64,000 nt of DNA. Origin: Candidatus Zipacnadia bacterium. Its GTDB lineage: Bacteria > Armatimonadota > Zipacnadia > Zipacnadales > UBA5352. Position 1 is the stretch's first letter; every line of letters starts with the position of its first letter. The notes beneath the pieces were generated by a model. It was given only the letters and a program-made list of their open reading frames with translations. It did no database searches and was not told where the DNA came from. Of this stretch, positions 1 through 9,264 are shown one piece after another. A program made the translations under genes and the position numbers. The DNA is taken from contig JALGUJ010000012.1 of the NCBI GenBank assembly GCA_029820945.1, forward strand, positions 1 through 64,000, written 5' to 3'.

Positions 1-918
1 GTGATCTATGGGCTGGCGCAGGAGCCGGGCGACCTCTCCCAGCCGGGCTGGACCTGCTCGTATGAGCTGGGCGAGGGGATGCTGCTGGGACTGTCGATCT
101 ACCCCTGCCGGCCCTTCGACTGGCAGAAGTCGTTCGAGTGGCAGCTGGCGCACACCAGTGACTACCCGACCGACGCGGCGCTTGAGACCTGGAGCCGCTA
201 CGTGAAGCTGGTGACGCTGCACGAGGGGATGTGGGCGGGCGAGCAGCCGACGCCGCACACGGGGCCGTACGAGCCGCTCGACCGGGGCCAGTTCCGCCGC
301 GTGATCGCAACCTGCGAGCGGCTGGGCCTGAAGCTGATCCCGTACATGAGCCCGTACTACTACGTCGAGCCCGAGGTCGAGGACTTCATGGCGCAGCTCG
401 CCGAGCGGCGCGAGGAGTACGGGTTCCACGGGATCTACTACGACGGCCTCTACTTCCGCGACTGGGTGAAGTGCTACCGCGTGATGCGCCGCACGCGCGA
501 GCTGTTCCCCGATGGGCCGATCTACCTGCACACCTCGTGGGGGCCGCCGGTGGGCATCCATGACATGTCCTGCCCGTTCGTGGACACCTACGCGGACATC
601 GTCCTGCGTGGCGAGAGCCGCGAGACTCATGGGCCCGACGCGCCGTACGTGGACCACATCGCGTCGGGGTACCGCATCTCGAACGCGATCGGACTGATGA
701 AGGGCAACAAATGGGACGTGCCCTACGAGGGGCAGCTTCGGATCATGCTCGGCTACAACGGCCGCGCGCGTATGGGCGTCTACCCCGGGCGCGACGCTGA
801 TGGCACCCTCCACTGGCCGGGCGAGGACGGGACGCTGGAGAACGCCTGGACGCAGGTCTACTGGCCGCTGCTGCAGCAGATGCGCGAGCAGTGGGAGGCG
901 GGCGAGCTGCAGCTCTAA
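1..918 (+). CDS. TIM-barrel glycoside hydrolase-like protein, C-terminal part (5' end outside window)
   Basis: The reading frame is open from the first base and ends at TAA 916-918, giving 305 residues. The visible start reads like the middle of a protein, with no signal peptide and no ribosome binding site in view, so it is probably cut by the window edge. The central part (about residues 95-180) has the strand-like pattern of a (beta/alpha)8 barrel: LKLIPYMSPYY, then GFHGIYYDGLYFRDW, then PIYLHTSWGPP. An aspartate in YYDGLYF sits where many retaining glycosidases carry an acidic catalytic residue. Substrate is unknown; a secreted glycosidase acting on plant or algal glycans would fit the neighbours. 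It converges on the next gene with a 6-base gap. Confidence 0.6.
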   Translation: MIYGLAQEPGDLSQPGWTCSYELGEGMLLGLSIYPCRPFDWQKSFEWQLAHTSDYPTDAALETWSRYVKLVTLHEGMWAGEQPTPHTGPYEPLDRGQFRRVIATCERLGLKLIPYMSPYYYVEPEVEDFMAQLAERREEYGFHGIYYDGLYFRDWVKCYRVMRRTRELFPDGPIYLHTSWGPPVGIHDMSCPFVDTYADIVLRGESRETHGPDAPYVDHIASGYRISNAIGLMKGNKWDVPYEGQLRIMLGYNGRARMGVYPGRDADGTLHWPGEDGTLENAWTQVYWPLLQQMREQWEAGELQL

Positions 919-924
919 ACGGGC

Positions 925-2037
925 TCAGTAGCGCCCGTGTTCGCCGACGGTCTCGACCCACGCGACGAGGTTCTCCCACCTGGTGTCGGCCGGCACCTCG
1001 TCGCCGGTGAGCATGATGTACCCGCCGCCCTCCATGGCCTCGTCGAGGCAGCGCAGGGCCTCCTGGCGGCACTGGTCGGCAGTGCCGCGCGCCAGCAGCA
1101 CGCAGTCGAAGTTCCCCATCACGCACACGTCCCTGCCGTAGAGCCGCTTGGCCTCGCGCAGCGTGATGTCGCCCTCGTTGGGCTCGAAGGTCTCGATGAA
1201 GTGTGGGCCGGCATCGACCATCGCGGGCATCAGGTCGCGGATGCGACCGAGCGTGTAGAGCCCGATGAACTTCCCCGGCACCTCGCGCACCATCTCGCAG
1301 ACCATGCGCACGTCCGGGATCACCCACTCCTCGAACATCGCCGGGCTCATGTTCGCTCCGGTCGCCCAGCAGATGTCGTACCACCCCACTTCGCACGGTG
1401 ATGCCAGGAAGGACTCGACGCGAAGCGCCATGGTGGGCTTCATTGCCTCCTGGACCGCCCGGATGACCTGCGGGATGTCGTAGAGGTCGCAGAGCAGGTC
1501 CTGCAGCCCGCGCCAGTTCCCCAGCGCCCCGAAGACGCTGCCCAGCCCCACGCTGGGCACGCCGTCCTCGCCCATCACCTCGAAGGCCTCGGCGGCGGTG
1601 GCGAAGGTCGGGCCCGCCGCGCGCGCCGCCTCATCCTCGTACCAGGCCCGGACGAACTCCCATTCGTCGGGATGCTTCACCGGGTACTCCGTGCGCTTGT
1701 GGGTGATCGGGTCGTGCGGGATCATGCCTCTGACGTCCACGGCGCGGAGCTGACCCGGCGGGCCGCCGTACACGGTCTCGGTGACGCGCCGCGTGCCCTC
1801 CTGCATGACGAGGCGCGTCTCGGTGGTCCACTCGCTCGGGCCGGAGGTGGCGAAGTTGACACCGATGGGGCCGCGGAAGTGTGTGGAGCCGAGCCGCTGG
1901 TGCACCTCGAAGACCGCCCGCCAGTCGGTGCGGCCCAGCAGCTTGTGCGCGTAGCGCGCGTGCACCAGCGGGGCGACCGGCACGACGTCAGGCGTCTCCA
2001 GTCGCAGGGCGGCCAGGAAGGCCTGCTTGCGGGTCAT
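925..2037 (-). CDS. Uroporphyrinogen decarboxylase (URO-D) family protein
   Basis: The 370-residue product opens MTRKQAFLAALRLETPDVVPV, the usual start of URO-D family proteins that are not heme enzymes but are related to corrinoid methyltransferases (MtaA/MtbA/CmuA-like). The later segments FIGLYTLGRIRDLMPAMVDAG and FIETFEPNEGDITLREAKRLYG match the C-terminal half of the barrel. A GGGGAGGC ribosome binding site precedes the ATG by about 7 bases and overlaps the end of the upstream DegT gene (3-base gap), so the two are cotranscribed. Such URO-D paralogues are common in glycan-degrading planctomycete-like genomes; their reaction is unknown. A link with the MttB homologue 34 kb away is possible but unsupported here. 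I would not call it HemE. Confidence 0.88.
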   Translation of the reverse strand: MTRKQAFLAALRLETPDVVPVAPLVHARYAHKLLGRTDWRAVFEVHQRLGSTHFRGPIGVNFATSGPSEWTTETRLVMQEGTRRVTETVYGGPPGQLRAVDVRGMIPHDPITHKRTEYPVKHPDEWEFVRAWYEDEAARAAGPTFATAAEAFEVMGEDGVPSVGLGSVFGALGNWRGLQDLLCDLYDIPQVIRAVQEAMKPTMALRVESFLASPCEVGWYDICWATGANMSPAMFEEWVIPDVRMVCEMVREVPGKFIGLYTLGRIRDLMPAMVDAGPHFIETFEPNEGDITLREAKRLYGRDVCVMGNFDCVLLARGTADQCRQEALRCLDEAMEGGGYIMLTGDEVPADTRWENLVAWVETVGEHGRY

Positions 2038-2040
2038 GGG

Positions 2041-3300
2041 CTACGCCTCCCCTGCGCGCGCCGCCAGCGTCTCCGCCACCTTGCTGATGGCCCTGGCGCA
2101 GTCGAGGATGTCGCGCTCCGAGAAGCGCTCGTTGGGGGTCAGCACGCACAGCTCGGCGAGAGCGCGCTCGGCGTTCGGGCACAGCCCCTCGGGATACTCG
2201 ATGGGTGCCTCGCGCCCCAGGTCGAAGGGGAGGTCGGAGGTGCCGAAGGCGCGCCGTTGCGCGAGGGCGTCGAAGCGGTACAGGGGTTTGCCGATCCAGC
2301 CGCCACCGATCGGGACGCCCTCGGCGCGCACGGCTTCCGCGAACTCATCTCGCGAGACCCCCAGCACCCGGGGATCGGCGCGGATCGGGTAGTGCCAGTA
2401 GCTATGCTCCGCGCCCTCGGTGCGCTCGGGGGGGTGCACGCCCGGCACGCCGGCCAGCAGCCGGCCGAGCAGGTCGCCGAGCTGCTGGCGCCTGGCGACG
2501 ACCCACGGCAGGCGGTCGAGCTGGCTGCACAGCACCGCGCCCTGCAGCTCGGTCATGCGGTAGCAGGGGGCGATGAAGGCGTAGCGCAGCCGGTACTGCC
2601 TGTCCTCGGTCCAGTCGCAGCCCTTGTCCACGTAGACGCCGGCGCGCGCCCCCAGCTCCTCGTCGTCGGTGATGGTGACGCCGCCGTCCCCGCACTGCAG
2701 GTGCTTGGAGCCCTGGTGGCTGAAGGCGCCCAGGTCACCGATCGTGCCGGTGAGGCGGCCGCGGTAGCGGGTCAGGTGCGACTGCGAGCAGTCCTCTATG
2801 ACGCGCAGGTCGTGGGCCCGCGCTATCTGCATGATGCGGTCCATCTCCGCCGCCTGGCCCCAGCAGTGCACGATGATGAGCGCGCGGGTGCGATCGGTGA
2901 TGCGCTCCTGTATGCTGTCGGGGTCGAGGTTGCACGTCCCGAGGCGCACATCGGCGAAGACCGGCACACAGTTGCACTGCACGATGGGCGCCACGGTCCC
3001 CATGTCACTCAGTGGCGTGGTGATGACCTCATCGCCCGGCTCGAGGTCGAGCGCGCCCAGCGCCACGTGGATCGCCGCGGTGCCGGAGGTCGAGGCCACC
3101 GCGTGGCGCAGCCCGTAGCTCTCGGCGAAGCGGCGCTCGTACTCATAGACCTGCGTCCCCTGCGGGAAGAACGCGGTCTGTTGCCGGAGGACCCGGCGCA
3201 GCCGTTCCTCGTCAGCGGCCCCGAACGGGTCGCGGCCCGGGAACGGTCGAGCCCGCACGGGCGTACCGCCTTCGATGGCGAGTCGCGTGGTCGCGGACAT
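2041..3300 (-). CDS. DegT/DnrJ/EryC1/StrS-type aminotransferase
   Basis: The 419-residue product is a fold-type I PLP enzyme of the sugar aminotransferase family. It has the N-terminal substrate loop (VYEYERRFAESYG), the cofactor pocket STSGTAAIHVAL, the aspartate segment VIEDCSQSH, and the lysine motif SHQGSKHLQCGDGG, where the lysine would form the Schiff base. The family transaminates keto-sugars or, in some members, dehydrates them. AAGGGAGGT lies about 9 bases before the ATG. It heads a minus-strand pair with the URO-D gene. Another DegT member lies at 32159-33400 and is clearly divergent. Substrate cannot be read from sequence; amino-sugar metabolism is the usual role. Confidence 0.93.
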   Translation of the reverse strand: MSATTRLAIEGGTPVRARPFPGRDPFGAADEERLRRVLRQQTAFFPQGTQVYEYERRFAESYGLRHAVASTSGTAAIHVALGALDLEPGDEVITTPLSDMGTVAPIVQCNCVPVFADVRLGTCNLDPDSIQERITDRTRALIIVHCWGQAAEMDRIMQIARAHDLRVIEDCSQSHLTRYRGRLTGTIGDLGAFSHQGSKHLQCGDGGVTITDDEELGARAGVYVDKGCDWTEDRQYRLRYAFIAPCYRMTELQGAVLCSQLDRLPWVVARRQQLGDLLGRLLAGVPGVHPPERTEGAEHSYWHYPIRADPRVLGVSRDEFAEAVRAEGVPIGGGWIGKPLYRFDALAQRRAFGTSDLPFDLGREAPIEYPEGLCPNAERALAELCVLTPNERFSERDILDCARAISKVAETLAARAGEA

Positions 3301-3339
3301 CTGCGCGAGACCTCCCTTGCGCCGGCCTCTACTCGGCCG

Positions 3340-3642
3340 TCACTGCTCATCACTCAGCAGGTCGAAGAGCGGGCGATACCTCTCGAACAGCTCGGTCACG
3401 TCGAAGTAGAGCTCGTAGCGCTCCCCACAGGCCGGACAGACGGTGTGCAGCACGTCCATCCACCCGCTGTCAGCGTCCGGCAGCGACTGAGCCTCCACCT
3501 CAAGCTCGTCCTCGGTCCCGCATGTGCACTGGAGCGTCGCGACGTAGATGTATTCCTCACTCACGTCGCTGACTGCAATCGCCTTCTCCTCGGACGTAGG
3601 GCATGACGGGTCCGCCACCGGAACACGCTTGCGCTGCAACAT
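3340..3642 (-). CDS. Small zinc-ribbon-like protein, unknown function
   Basis: A 100-residue soluble protein with two cysteine pairs, CTCG at about residue 39 and CPACG at about residue 70, which together could bind one zinc ion, followed by an acidic helical tail (YFDVTELFERYRPLF). The pattern recalls CpXC-type zinc-ribbon domains but I cannot assign it firmly. GAGGAGG lies 8 bases before the ATG, a good ribosome binding site. It sits between the ceramidase-like gene upstream (27-base gap) and the DegT gene downstream (about 40 bases), all on the minus strand, so it is probably a real gene of the same transcript. Confidence 0.75.
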   Translation of the reverse strand: MLQRKRVPVADPSCPTSEEKAIAVSDVSEEYIYVATLQCTCGTEDELEVEAQSLPDADSGWMDVLHTVCPACGERYELYFDVTELFERYRPLFDLLSDEQ

Positions 3643-3668
3643 GGCTGTGGCCTCCTCGTCGTGGCGAT

Positions 3669-4958
3669 TCAGGCCATTGACTGCAGCATTCGCACCTGCG
3701 CGTCAACGATCGTCCCGCCCGCCTCCGGCGCCAGCCGGCTGCCCCGGCACAGGGTCGGCTCGTAGCCGCCCTTCTCGATGGCCTCCGGGGTGGGGACGTA
3801 GCCGCAGTTACCGTTGGCCAGCGACACGAACATGGTGTGCTCGAAGGGGCCGCGCCGCTTGCAGTCCAGCCCGAAGACGCAGAACATCTGCCCCGGAGAC
3901 GAGGCGATGGCGAGGTCGCCGAGACGCGCGCAGATGACCTCGCAGCGATCGCGGCCGACGCGCTCGATGTACTGCGCCAGCAGCAGGCGCTCGCGGGCGA
4001 AGACGACCTCGCGGGAGTAGTCGTCCGGCGCCGCCTCGTGTGCGGTCGCGCGGTCGGCCTCGAGCTGCTCGGGGCCGGGCCTGCGCATCGGGATCCGCAG
4101 CACCTCGCCGCTGACGGCCAGGGCGGCGTCCGCCTGCCAGCGCATGTCGGCGAGGAGCTTGAGCGACTCGCCCGCCAGAGCATGCGCGAAGCGCCGCACG
4201 CCCGGCTCCCCGCGCTGGGGCAGGTCAAGCCGGTGGTTGACCTGCGTGACATCGCCCATCGCGCCGCTGAGGAACACCAGGGGGGCGCCGGTAGCCCGCT
4301 GCATCATGTCGCTCCACGCCCCGGGGTAGTCGGCCGAGAACTGGGCGCCGCCCATGATAGTGGTGTGGCAGGTGAAGTTGCCCACGAACCCCAGCGGCCG
4401 CCCTTCGACGTCGCGCGCGGTCAGCAGCAGCACCTCGGGGTCACTGGGGCCCGCTCGGCGCACGACGTCCTCGCGCTCGGGGTCGGCGTGCGTCTCGTGC
4501 GAGCCGTCGGCCAGCACCCAGCGGCGGTTCCAGGCCAGCCCCTCCGCCGCGCCCGAGGCCCAGCCGATCTCCGCCGGCGCCAGCCGCCGCGCGGCCTCGG
4601 CCACGGCGCTGGCGATCTGGCGCACGATGTGCTCCCGGTAGTGCTCGTCCGACGCGCTGCCGAGGACGTCGTTAGCGGGGCCGCCCGTGTGCGTGTGGCT
4701 TGCGGCGACCATGACCGCCTCCGCGGGAACGGGGGAGAGGTCGGCGGCCATCTCCCGCGCGCGCAGCACGTCCTCGGTCTTGAGCGAGACGGCATCGACC
4801 CCAACGAGCGCGAGGGCGGCGTGGTCGGACACGAACACGCCCGCCCGCACGCGCAGCGGATCGTGCGCGCCCTCGGCCGGGCGCGGCGCGAAGCCACCGG
4901 GGATCGAGGCGCCTGTCGGCGGCGTGATGTCGGCAACGTGGAAGCCTACTCGCATCAT
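3669..4958 (-). CDS. Neutral/alkaline ceramidase-like hydrolase
   Basis: The 429-residue product starts MMRVGFHVADITPPTG, the classical opening of the neutral/alkaline non-lysosomal ceramidase family (D-I-T-P-P near the N-terminus), then has the metal-site motif ASHTHTGGPAND and a second His/Thr segment FTCHTTIMGG. It lacks a signal peptide and the C-terminal immunoglobulin-like domain of true ceramidases, so it belongs to the shorter family branch common in Planctomycetes and Armatimonadota, whose substrates are unknown. GGGAGGA precedes the start by 5-6 bases. The gene follows the secreted unknown gene at 4971 with a 12-base gap and is part of that minus-strand run. Confidence 0.88.
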   Translation of the reverse strand: MMRVGFHVADITPPTGASIPGGFAPRPAEGAHDPLRVRAGVFVSDHAALALVGVDAVSLKTEDVLRAREMAADLSPVPAEAVMVAASHTHTGGPANDVLGSASDEHYREHIVRQIASAVAEAARRLAPAEIGWASGAAEGLAWNRRWVLADGSHETHADPEREDVVRRAGPSDPEVLLLTARDVEGRPLGFVGNFTCHTTIMGGAQFSADYPGAWSDMMQRATGAPLVFLSGAMGDVTQVNHRLDLPQRGEPGVRRFAHALAGESLKLLADMRWQADAALAVSGEVLRIPMRRPGPEQLEADRATAHEAAPDDYSREVVFARERLLLAQYIERVGRDRCEVICARLGDLAIASSPGQMFCVFGLDCKRRGPFEHTMFVSLANGNCGYVPTPEAIEKGGYEPTLCRGSRLAPEAGGTIVDAQVRMLQSMA

Positions 4959-4970
4959 GGCGATCCTCCC

Positions 4971-6251
4971 TCAGAGGGGCAGGTCATCATCCTTGCGGAA
5001 CTCTGTCGAGACCCACCACCCGCGCTCGAGGTGGTAGTCCTCATTCTCGAACATCATCGGTGCCGCCTGTGCCGCCACGAGCCGCACGTTCCCCGCAATC
5101 GCCACCTCGATAGCGCCTTCATGCGCGCGGCCGGGCAGCGCCCAGGAGCCGTACTCGCCCGCTGCGACCGGCGGCATCTCGCGCGGCTGGCCGAGGCCGG
5201 CCGTGACCGTGCACGGACCGACCTGCCGATCCGGCGCGCCCACGAGCAGGCTCACGAGGTAGACCCCGTCGCGCTCGACCGGGACGGACAGCCGCAGCTC
5301 GCCATCCGTGACCGTCGCGCCCACCACGCGCTGCGCCTGCACGTCCACGAAGCGCTCATCGCGGCTGGTCTCGGCGCCCTCGAGCGTGACCTCCTCGTAG
5401 CGCTCGGCGGGCTCGCCCGCGATGTTCAGCCGCACGGTGGGCATGTAGGGGTTGGTCCAGCGCGTGTTCACCGGCGGGTGGACCTCCGCCACGGGCCGAT
5501 CGCGAGCCGGCAGCACCACCAGCTTGAACTCATGCAGGCCGCCGCGCCGCACCTTGCCGTGCGCGCTCCACAGGCGCCAGCCATCCTCGGCGCGCGCGAG
5601 CGCGAAGCGCTCTGTGGCCGGGCACAGGCCCTCGCCGGGACACCAGACGCCCTTGGGGTTGCAGTCGAAGTCCACGGCACCGCCGGGCAGGTGCAGGCGC
5701 AGGTACTCCAGGTCCTTGATCGCCCCCACGCCGCCGTCGCCCAGCGTGCCCGACCAGGTGCGCCCATCGCGCTCGGCCTCGCCGCGGGGGCTGCCGATGC
5801 ACTCGAAGCGCGCACCGTCGAGCAGGTCCGTCGGCAGGACGACGCCGCAGTAGGTGACGCCGACCACGTCCGGCTCGAACAGCCGAAGATGCGTGATCTC
5901 CAGCCGGTCGGGCCGGGAGGCGACTTCCTGGCGCAGCTTCGAGCCGCCGCCCGCGGCCCAGCGATGATGCACCTGCCGCCAGCCCTCGGCCTCGACCTGC
6001 CAGGTCTCGATCGGTGCCGCCGGCTCGGGGTCGATGATCCAGCCGCTGATGAGCGGCGTGCCCTCGATGTCCACCTGCAGAGGCTGCACGGAGGCGAGGT
6101 TGATCTGCGCGAAGGCGAGCGTGGCGCTCAGGAGGAGCGCAGCCAGGGGGCTCGCTGCGGTCAGAGCACTGCGCCGCGCTCCCGAACGACCGACGGGCGA
6201 GGGCGCCCGTCGCACGGGACGGCTCACAACTGCGCTCCACTCACTCATCAT
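4971..6251 (-). CDS. Secreted protein of unknown function
   Basis: A 426-residue protein with a long basic leader and a hydrophobic stretch (LTAASPLAALLLSATLAFA) ending in a likely signal peptidase site before QINLAS. The mature part looks all-beta, with no family I can name; it has short motifs such as GWIIDPEPAAPIETWQVE and a Trp-rich end, LERGWWVSTEFRKDD. The ATG overlaps the end of the glycosidase gene by 11 bases, so translation is probably coupled. An inverted repeat (6191-6212) lies within the leader-coding segment. A role with the glycosidase on extracellular carbohydrate is inferred from context only. Confidence 0.75.
   Translation of the reverse strand: MMSEWSAVVSRPVRRAPSPVGRSGARRSALTAASPLAALLLSATLAFAQINLASVQPLQVDIEGTPLISGWIIDPEPAAPIETWQVEAEGWRQVHHRWAAGGGSKLRQEVASRPDRLEITHLRLFEPDVVGVTYCGVVLPTDLLDGARFECIGSPRGEAERDGRTWSGTLGDGGVGAIKDLEYLRLHLPGGAVDFDCNPKGVWCPGEGLCPATERFALARAEDGWRLWSAHGKVRRGGLHEFKLVVLPARDRPVAEVHPPVNTRWTNPYMPTVRLNIAGEPAERYEEVTLEGAETSRDERFVDVQAQRVVGATVTDGELRLSVPVERDGVYLVSLLVGAPDRQVGPCTVTAGLGQPREMPPVAAGEYGSWALPGRAHEGAIEVAIAGNVRLVAAQAAPMMFENEDYHLERGWWVSTEFRKDDDLPL
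6191..6212. repeat. Short inverted repeat, family B (copy 1)
   Basis: Nine-base arms CGACGGGCG and CGCCCGTCG enclose the loop AGGG. It resembles the palindromes at 8453, 16289 and 56258 (a GGACG-type arm, a 4-base loop, then a CGTCC-type arm) but is the most divergent copy. It lies within the leader-coding part of the secreted-protein gene. Confidence 0.4.
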
Positions 6252-8337
6252 ACGCCCAGACCACCCCGTAGGTCTCGAAGCTCTCGGCCGGGATCGTCAC
6301 GGTGGTGAGGCCGTCGGCGGGCTCGGCCTCAAGCGCCACGGGCGCCTCCAGCTCCGGCGTCGCAAGCACCGCCTCGGCGACGTCGCCCGGCAGTCGCATC
6401 GTTATCTCCGGCAGCGCCGGTGTCGGCGGCGGGCTCTCGTGGTCGAACTCGATCGGATGGCCCTCCTCGTAGTCGCGCCCGGTGCAGTTGAGCAGGTGGA
6501 CCGCCCGCGCCGGCCGCCCGTCGCGCTCGGTGCGGTAGACCCACGCCAGCAGCCCGCGCGTCTCTCGCCCGCTCACCTCGAAGTGGGGCCCGTCGCCGAG
6601 GACCAGCGAGGCGACCTCGCCGATGGCGTCGATCATCTCCGGGCTCTCGGGTGGCGCATAGCGGCCGCCGCGCGAGTACTTCGATGGGAGCTGGCTCCCC
6701 TCGTACGCAAGCTTCCCGGCCTTCGCGGCCCAGTACCAGACCTCGCCCTCGCCCACATCGCGCTTCGTCAGGAAAGGCGGACTCGCGGGGTCGTCCTCGT
6801 TCGCGCGGATCATGATGGCGGTGCCATCTTCGACGCGCACGTGCCTCATCGGTACTTGCGGCGAATCCTGCGCCGCCGTCTCTGCATCGAGCGGCTGGTC
6901 GAGCAGCGTCACGCCCGCTTCGGCGATCAGCGGGTCGGCGGATGGCGTGCCGTCGTGGTTCAGTGTCCCCGCCTCGTAGGTCAGCAGCAGCCGCCCGCCC
7001 GCGCGCACGTACCCCAGCAGCGCTTCCTTCTGCTCCGGTGAGATGGCGGTCGCGTTGGGCAGCACGATCAGCCGGTAGCGGTCGAGCGCGCCGGGTTGCG
7101 TGAGTTCGCTCTCGATGATAACGCGCGTGGCGAACGGGCGCAGCAGCAGCGCCTGGAGCCAGCCCTCGAACTCGGTGGCGAAGTAGTCCTGGTCGCGCAC
7201 GAGGTCGCGGGTCGAGCCCGAGAGCAGCACGCCGATGTCGGCGTCCAGTCGCGCGGTCCGATCGTCCATCTGCCACCGCCACTCGAGTAGTTCCTGGGGC
7301 CGCGGGTCCTCGTTGTCGGGTCGCAGCGACCACCACAGCGAGTGCCCGCACGTGCGCCCGAACGCCCAGCAGAAGTACGCCGACGGGATGGTGATGTCGA
7401 ACTTGGCCCACGCGGGGAGGGCGGCGACCTCGCTCAGCGCCCGCCGCTGCGCGAGCAGGCCCGCGATGTATGGGTAGCTGTCGAAGGGCACCGGGTTGAG
7501 CTCGGTGCCGATGGTATCCACCGACGCGACCTGGACCTCGTAGGGCGCGCCGCGGGTCCAGGTGCCGGGTGAAGACTGCGGCGCGGTCGTGTAGTCGAAG
7601 AGCTGCACCGCAGGGTTGATCGCGCGCAACTCGTCGCCGACCACGTGGTAGAAGTCGTTGATGCACTTGCCGCGCCAGCGCATCCACTCGCGATACTCCG
7701 GGTCCTCCAGTGCTCTGTCGAAGAAGCCCGGCGCCTCGACCGCCGGGTAGGGCCTGCCCTTCTCGCGCCGCCACTTCTCCCGGCACCACCGGCAGCCGCA
7801 GAACCCCCTGCCCAGCCACGAGATCTCGTCCATCTGCCAGGCGTCGATGCCCGTCTCGCGCTGGAAGCGCCGGCAGTAGTCGACGCAGAACTGCTGGAAC
7901 TCGGGGTTGTTGAGGCAGAAGATGCGGTGGCGCGTCATCATGTCCGAGGCGTGGAGCTGCAGCCAGTCGGGATGCTCCCACGCCAGCGGGTAGGCATCGT
8001 AGTAGACCACGGTGAGGTCGATGTGCTCGATGACCTTGAGCCCGTGGCGGTGGCAGGCCTCGACGATCGTGCGCGTGATGCGCCGCAGGTCATCGTCGCG
8101 GTCGAGGTAGTTGAGCCGGAAGTGGTAGCCGGAGCAGATGACCGCGCCGTAGCCCGCCGCGGCGATCTCGGCCGCGTGGGCGTCGCAGAACTCCGCGGTG
8201 TTCGTGTAGTAGCGGTCGGCGTCGTTGCTCCCTGCCCACTGGGTGAACGCCATGTTGTAGGTCCAGTCGGCGGCGCCGGCGCGCGCCACCGTCAGCATCA
8301 TGGCGATTGCGGCCAGGGCGGAGAGCGTGCGCACCAT
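6241..8337 (-). CDS. Secreted GH42-like glycosidase with trimerization (GATase-like) domain
   Basis: From the ATG at 8337 (GGGAGGG just upstream) the product is 698 residues, with signal peptide MVRTLSALAAIAMMLTVARAGA. Residues about 25-380 form a TIM barrel: WQMDEISWLGRGFCGCRWC carries an acidic pair and a Cys cluster of the kind seen in beta-galactosidase-like GH42 relatives. Residues about 390-530 (DAEIGVLLSGSTRDLV, then RLIVLPNATAISPEQ and AGGRLLLTYEAG) match the beta-galactosidase trimerization domain, a class I amidotransferase-like fold. A small beta domain ends the protein. An upstream in-frame ATG at 8502 exists but would place about 55 residues before the signal peptide. It probably cleaves an extracellular glycan; specificity is unknown. 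Confidence 0.85.
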   Translation of the reverse strand: MVRTLSALAAIAMMLTVARAGAADWTYNMAFTQWAGSNDADRYYTNTAEFCDAHAAEIAAAGYGAVICSGYHFRLNYLDRDDDLRRITRTIVEACHRHGLKVIEHIDLTVVYYDAYPLAWEHPDWLQLHASDMMTRHRIFCLNNPEFQQFCVDYCRRFQRETGIDAWQMDEISWLGRGFCGCRWCREKWRREKGRPYPAVEAPGFFDRALEDPEYREWMRWRGKCINDFYHVVGDELRAINPAVQLFDYTTAPQSSPGTWTRGAPYEVQVASVDTIGTELNPVPFDSYPYIAGLLAQRRALSEVAALPAWAKFDITIPSAYFCWAFGRTCGHSLWWSLRPDNEDPRPQELLEWRWQMDDRTARLDADIGVLLSGSTRDLVRDQDYFATEFEGWLQALLLRPFATRVIIESELTQPGALDRYRLIVLPNATAISPEQKEALLGYVRAGGRLLLTYEAGTLNHDGTPSADPLIAEAGVTLLDQPLDAETAAQDSPQVPMRHVRVEDGTAIMIRANEDDPASPPFLTKRDVGEGEVWYWAAKAGKLAYEGSQLPSKYSRGGRYAPPESPEMIDAIGEVASLVLGDGPHFEVSGRETRGLLAWVYRTERDGRPARAVHLLNCTGRDYEEGHPIEFDHESPPPTPALPEITMRLPGDVAEAVLATPELEAPVALEAEPADGLTTVTIPAESFETYGVVWAYDE

Positions 8338-8452
8338 GGTCCCTCCCGGCGGCGCGTTCATCGGTGCGTACGGGAGGTTCGGCCCCGTGCGAAGATGAAC
8401 CTCCCGCCAGTCTTCTCGCGCAGGTCGGGCTTCCAGCCCGGCTCGAAACGCC

Positions 8453-8474
8453 GTGTGGACGGGGGCGTCCGCAC
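8453..8474. repeat. Short inverted repeat, family B (copy 2)
   Basis: GTGTGGACG, loop GGGG, CGTCCGCAC: nine pairs including one G-T. It lies between the divergent glycosidase and amidohydrolase genes, about 20 bases before the amidohydrolase start. On the minus strand the flanks (ATTCCGTGGTGCGGACGCC) match copy 4 at 56250-56270. Confidence 0.5.
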
Positions 8475-8494
8475 CACGGAATGAGTTGCAGCCC

Positions 8495-9235
8495 ATGATC
8501 ATCGACTCGCACGTTCACCTCAAGCACGGCGACGCGGCCGCCACGGAGTACACGCCCGAGCGGATCGTTGAGGTGATGGACGCGGCGGGGATCGAGCGCT
8601 CGGTGGTCTTCGCCATGTCCACCACGACGCGCCGCGCCATCGAGATGGCCGACCACGCCGTCAGGCGCTTCCCCGAGCGCCTCGTCCCCTACGTCTACGC
8701 GCTCCCAAGCTACGAGCGGCCGGTCATCGACGAGGTCCGCGAGGCCATCGAGGACCTGGGCTTTCGCGGCATCAAGATCCACGTCGGGGAGTGCGGGCTG
8801 CGACCGTACATCGTGGACCCGGTCATCGCCCTCGCCGGCGACCTCGGCGTCCCGTGCCTAATCGACCTGGCCGGCTTCATCACCACCGCTGAGCGCCTGG
8901 CGACCGAGTTCCCGCGCACGTCACTCATCATCGCGCACTTCGGCCGCTACCTGTGCACGGACACGTCGCTGATCGAGCAGTTCATCGCGCTCGCCGAGGC
9001 GCACAGGAACGTCTACCTCGACGCCTCGGGCGTGGTGCTCACCTGGACCATCACCGAGGCGGTGCGACGCATCGGCGCGGAGCGCGTGCTGTTCGGCACG
9101 GACGGTCCCCACCCGGAGCCCGATGAGACGAGCAAGGCGCGCAACGCCATCCGGCAGATCGAGAGCCTGGACATCTCCGATGAGGAGAAGGCGATGGTGC
9201 TGGGTGGCAGCGTCGCCAGGCTGCTGGCGCTCTGA
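8495..9235 (+). CDS. Amidohydrolase family (amidohydrolase 2-like) metal-dependent hydrolase
   Basis: The 246-residue product begins MIIDSHVHL, the H-x-H metal motif of the amidohydrolase superfamily. Further landmarks are GFRGIKIHVGE, SLIIAHFGRY (strand with a metal-binding His) and VLFGTDGPHPEPDE (the conserved Asp at the end of the last strand), the usual order for the Amidohydro_2 family. I chose the ATG at 8495 because HxH must lie near the N-terminus; an in-frame GTG at 8453 falls inside a palindromic repeat. Members hydrolyse or decarboxylate small cyclic or carboxylic substrates in the cytoplasm. It stands alone on the plus strand. Confidence 0.9.
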   Translation: MIIDSHVHLKHGDAAATEYTPERIVEVMDAAGIERSVVFAMSTTTRRAIEMADHAVRRFPERLVPYVYALPSYERPVIDEVREAIEDLGFRGIKIHVGECGLRPYIVDPVIALAGDLGVPCLIDLAGFITTAERLATEFPRTSLIIAHFGRYLCTDTSLIEQFIALAEAHRNVYLDASGVVLTWTITEAVRRIGAERVLFGTDGPHPEPDETSKARNAIRQIESLDISDEEKAMVLGGSVARLLAL

Positions 9236-9264
9236 GTCTGGTATGCTGACGTCTTGCGGCCCTG

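Noticed and set aside
925-2037. HemE uroporphyrinogen decarboxylase
   Set aside because: It belongs to the wider URO-D family; the neighbours are sugar-related and no heme gene is nearby.
3837-6308. 823-codon plus-strand frame
   Set aside because: Shadow of the ceramidase-like and secreted-protein genes.
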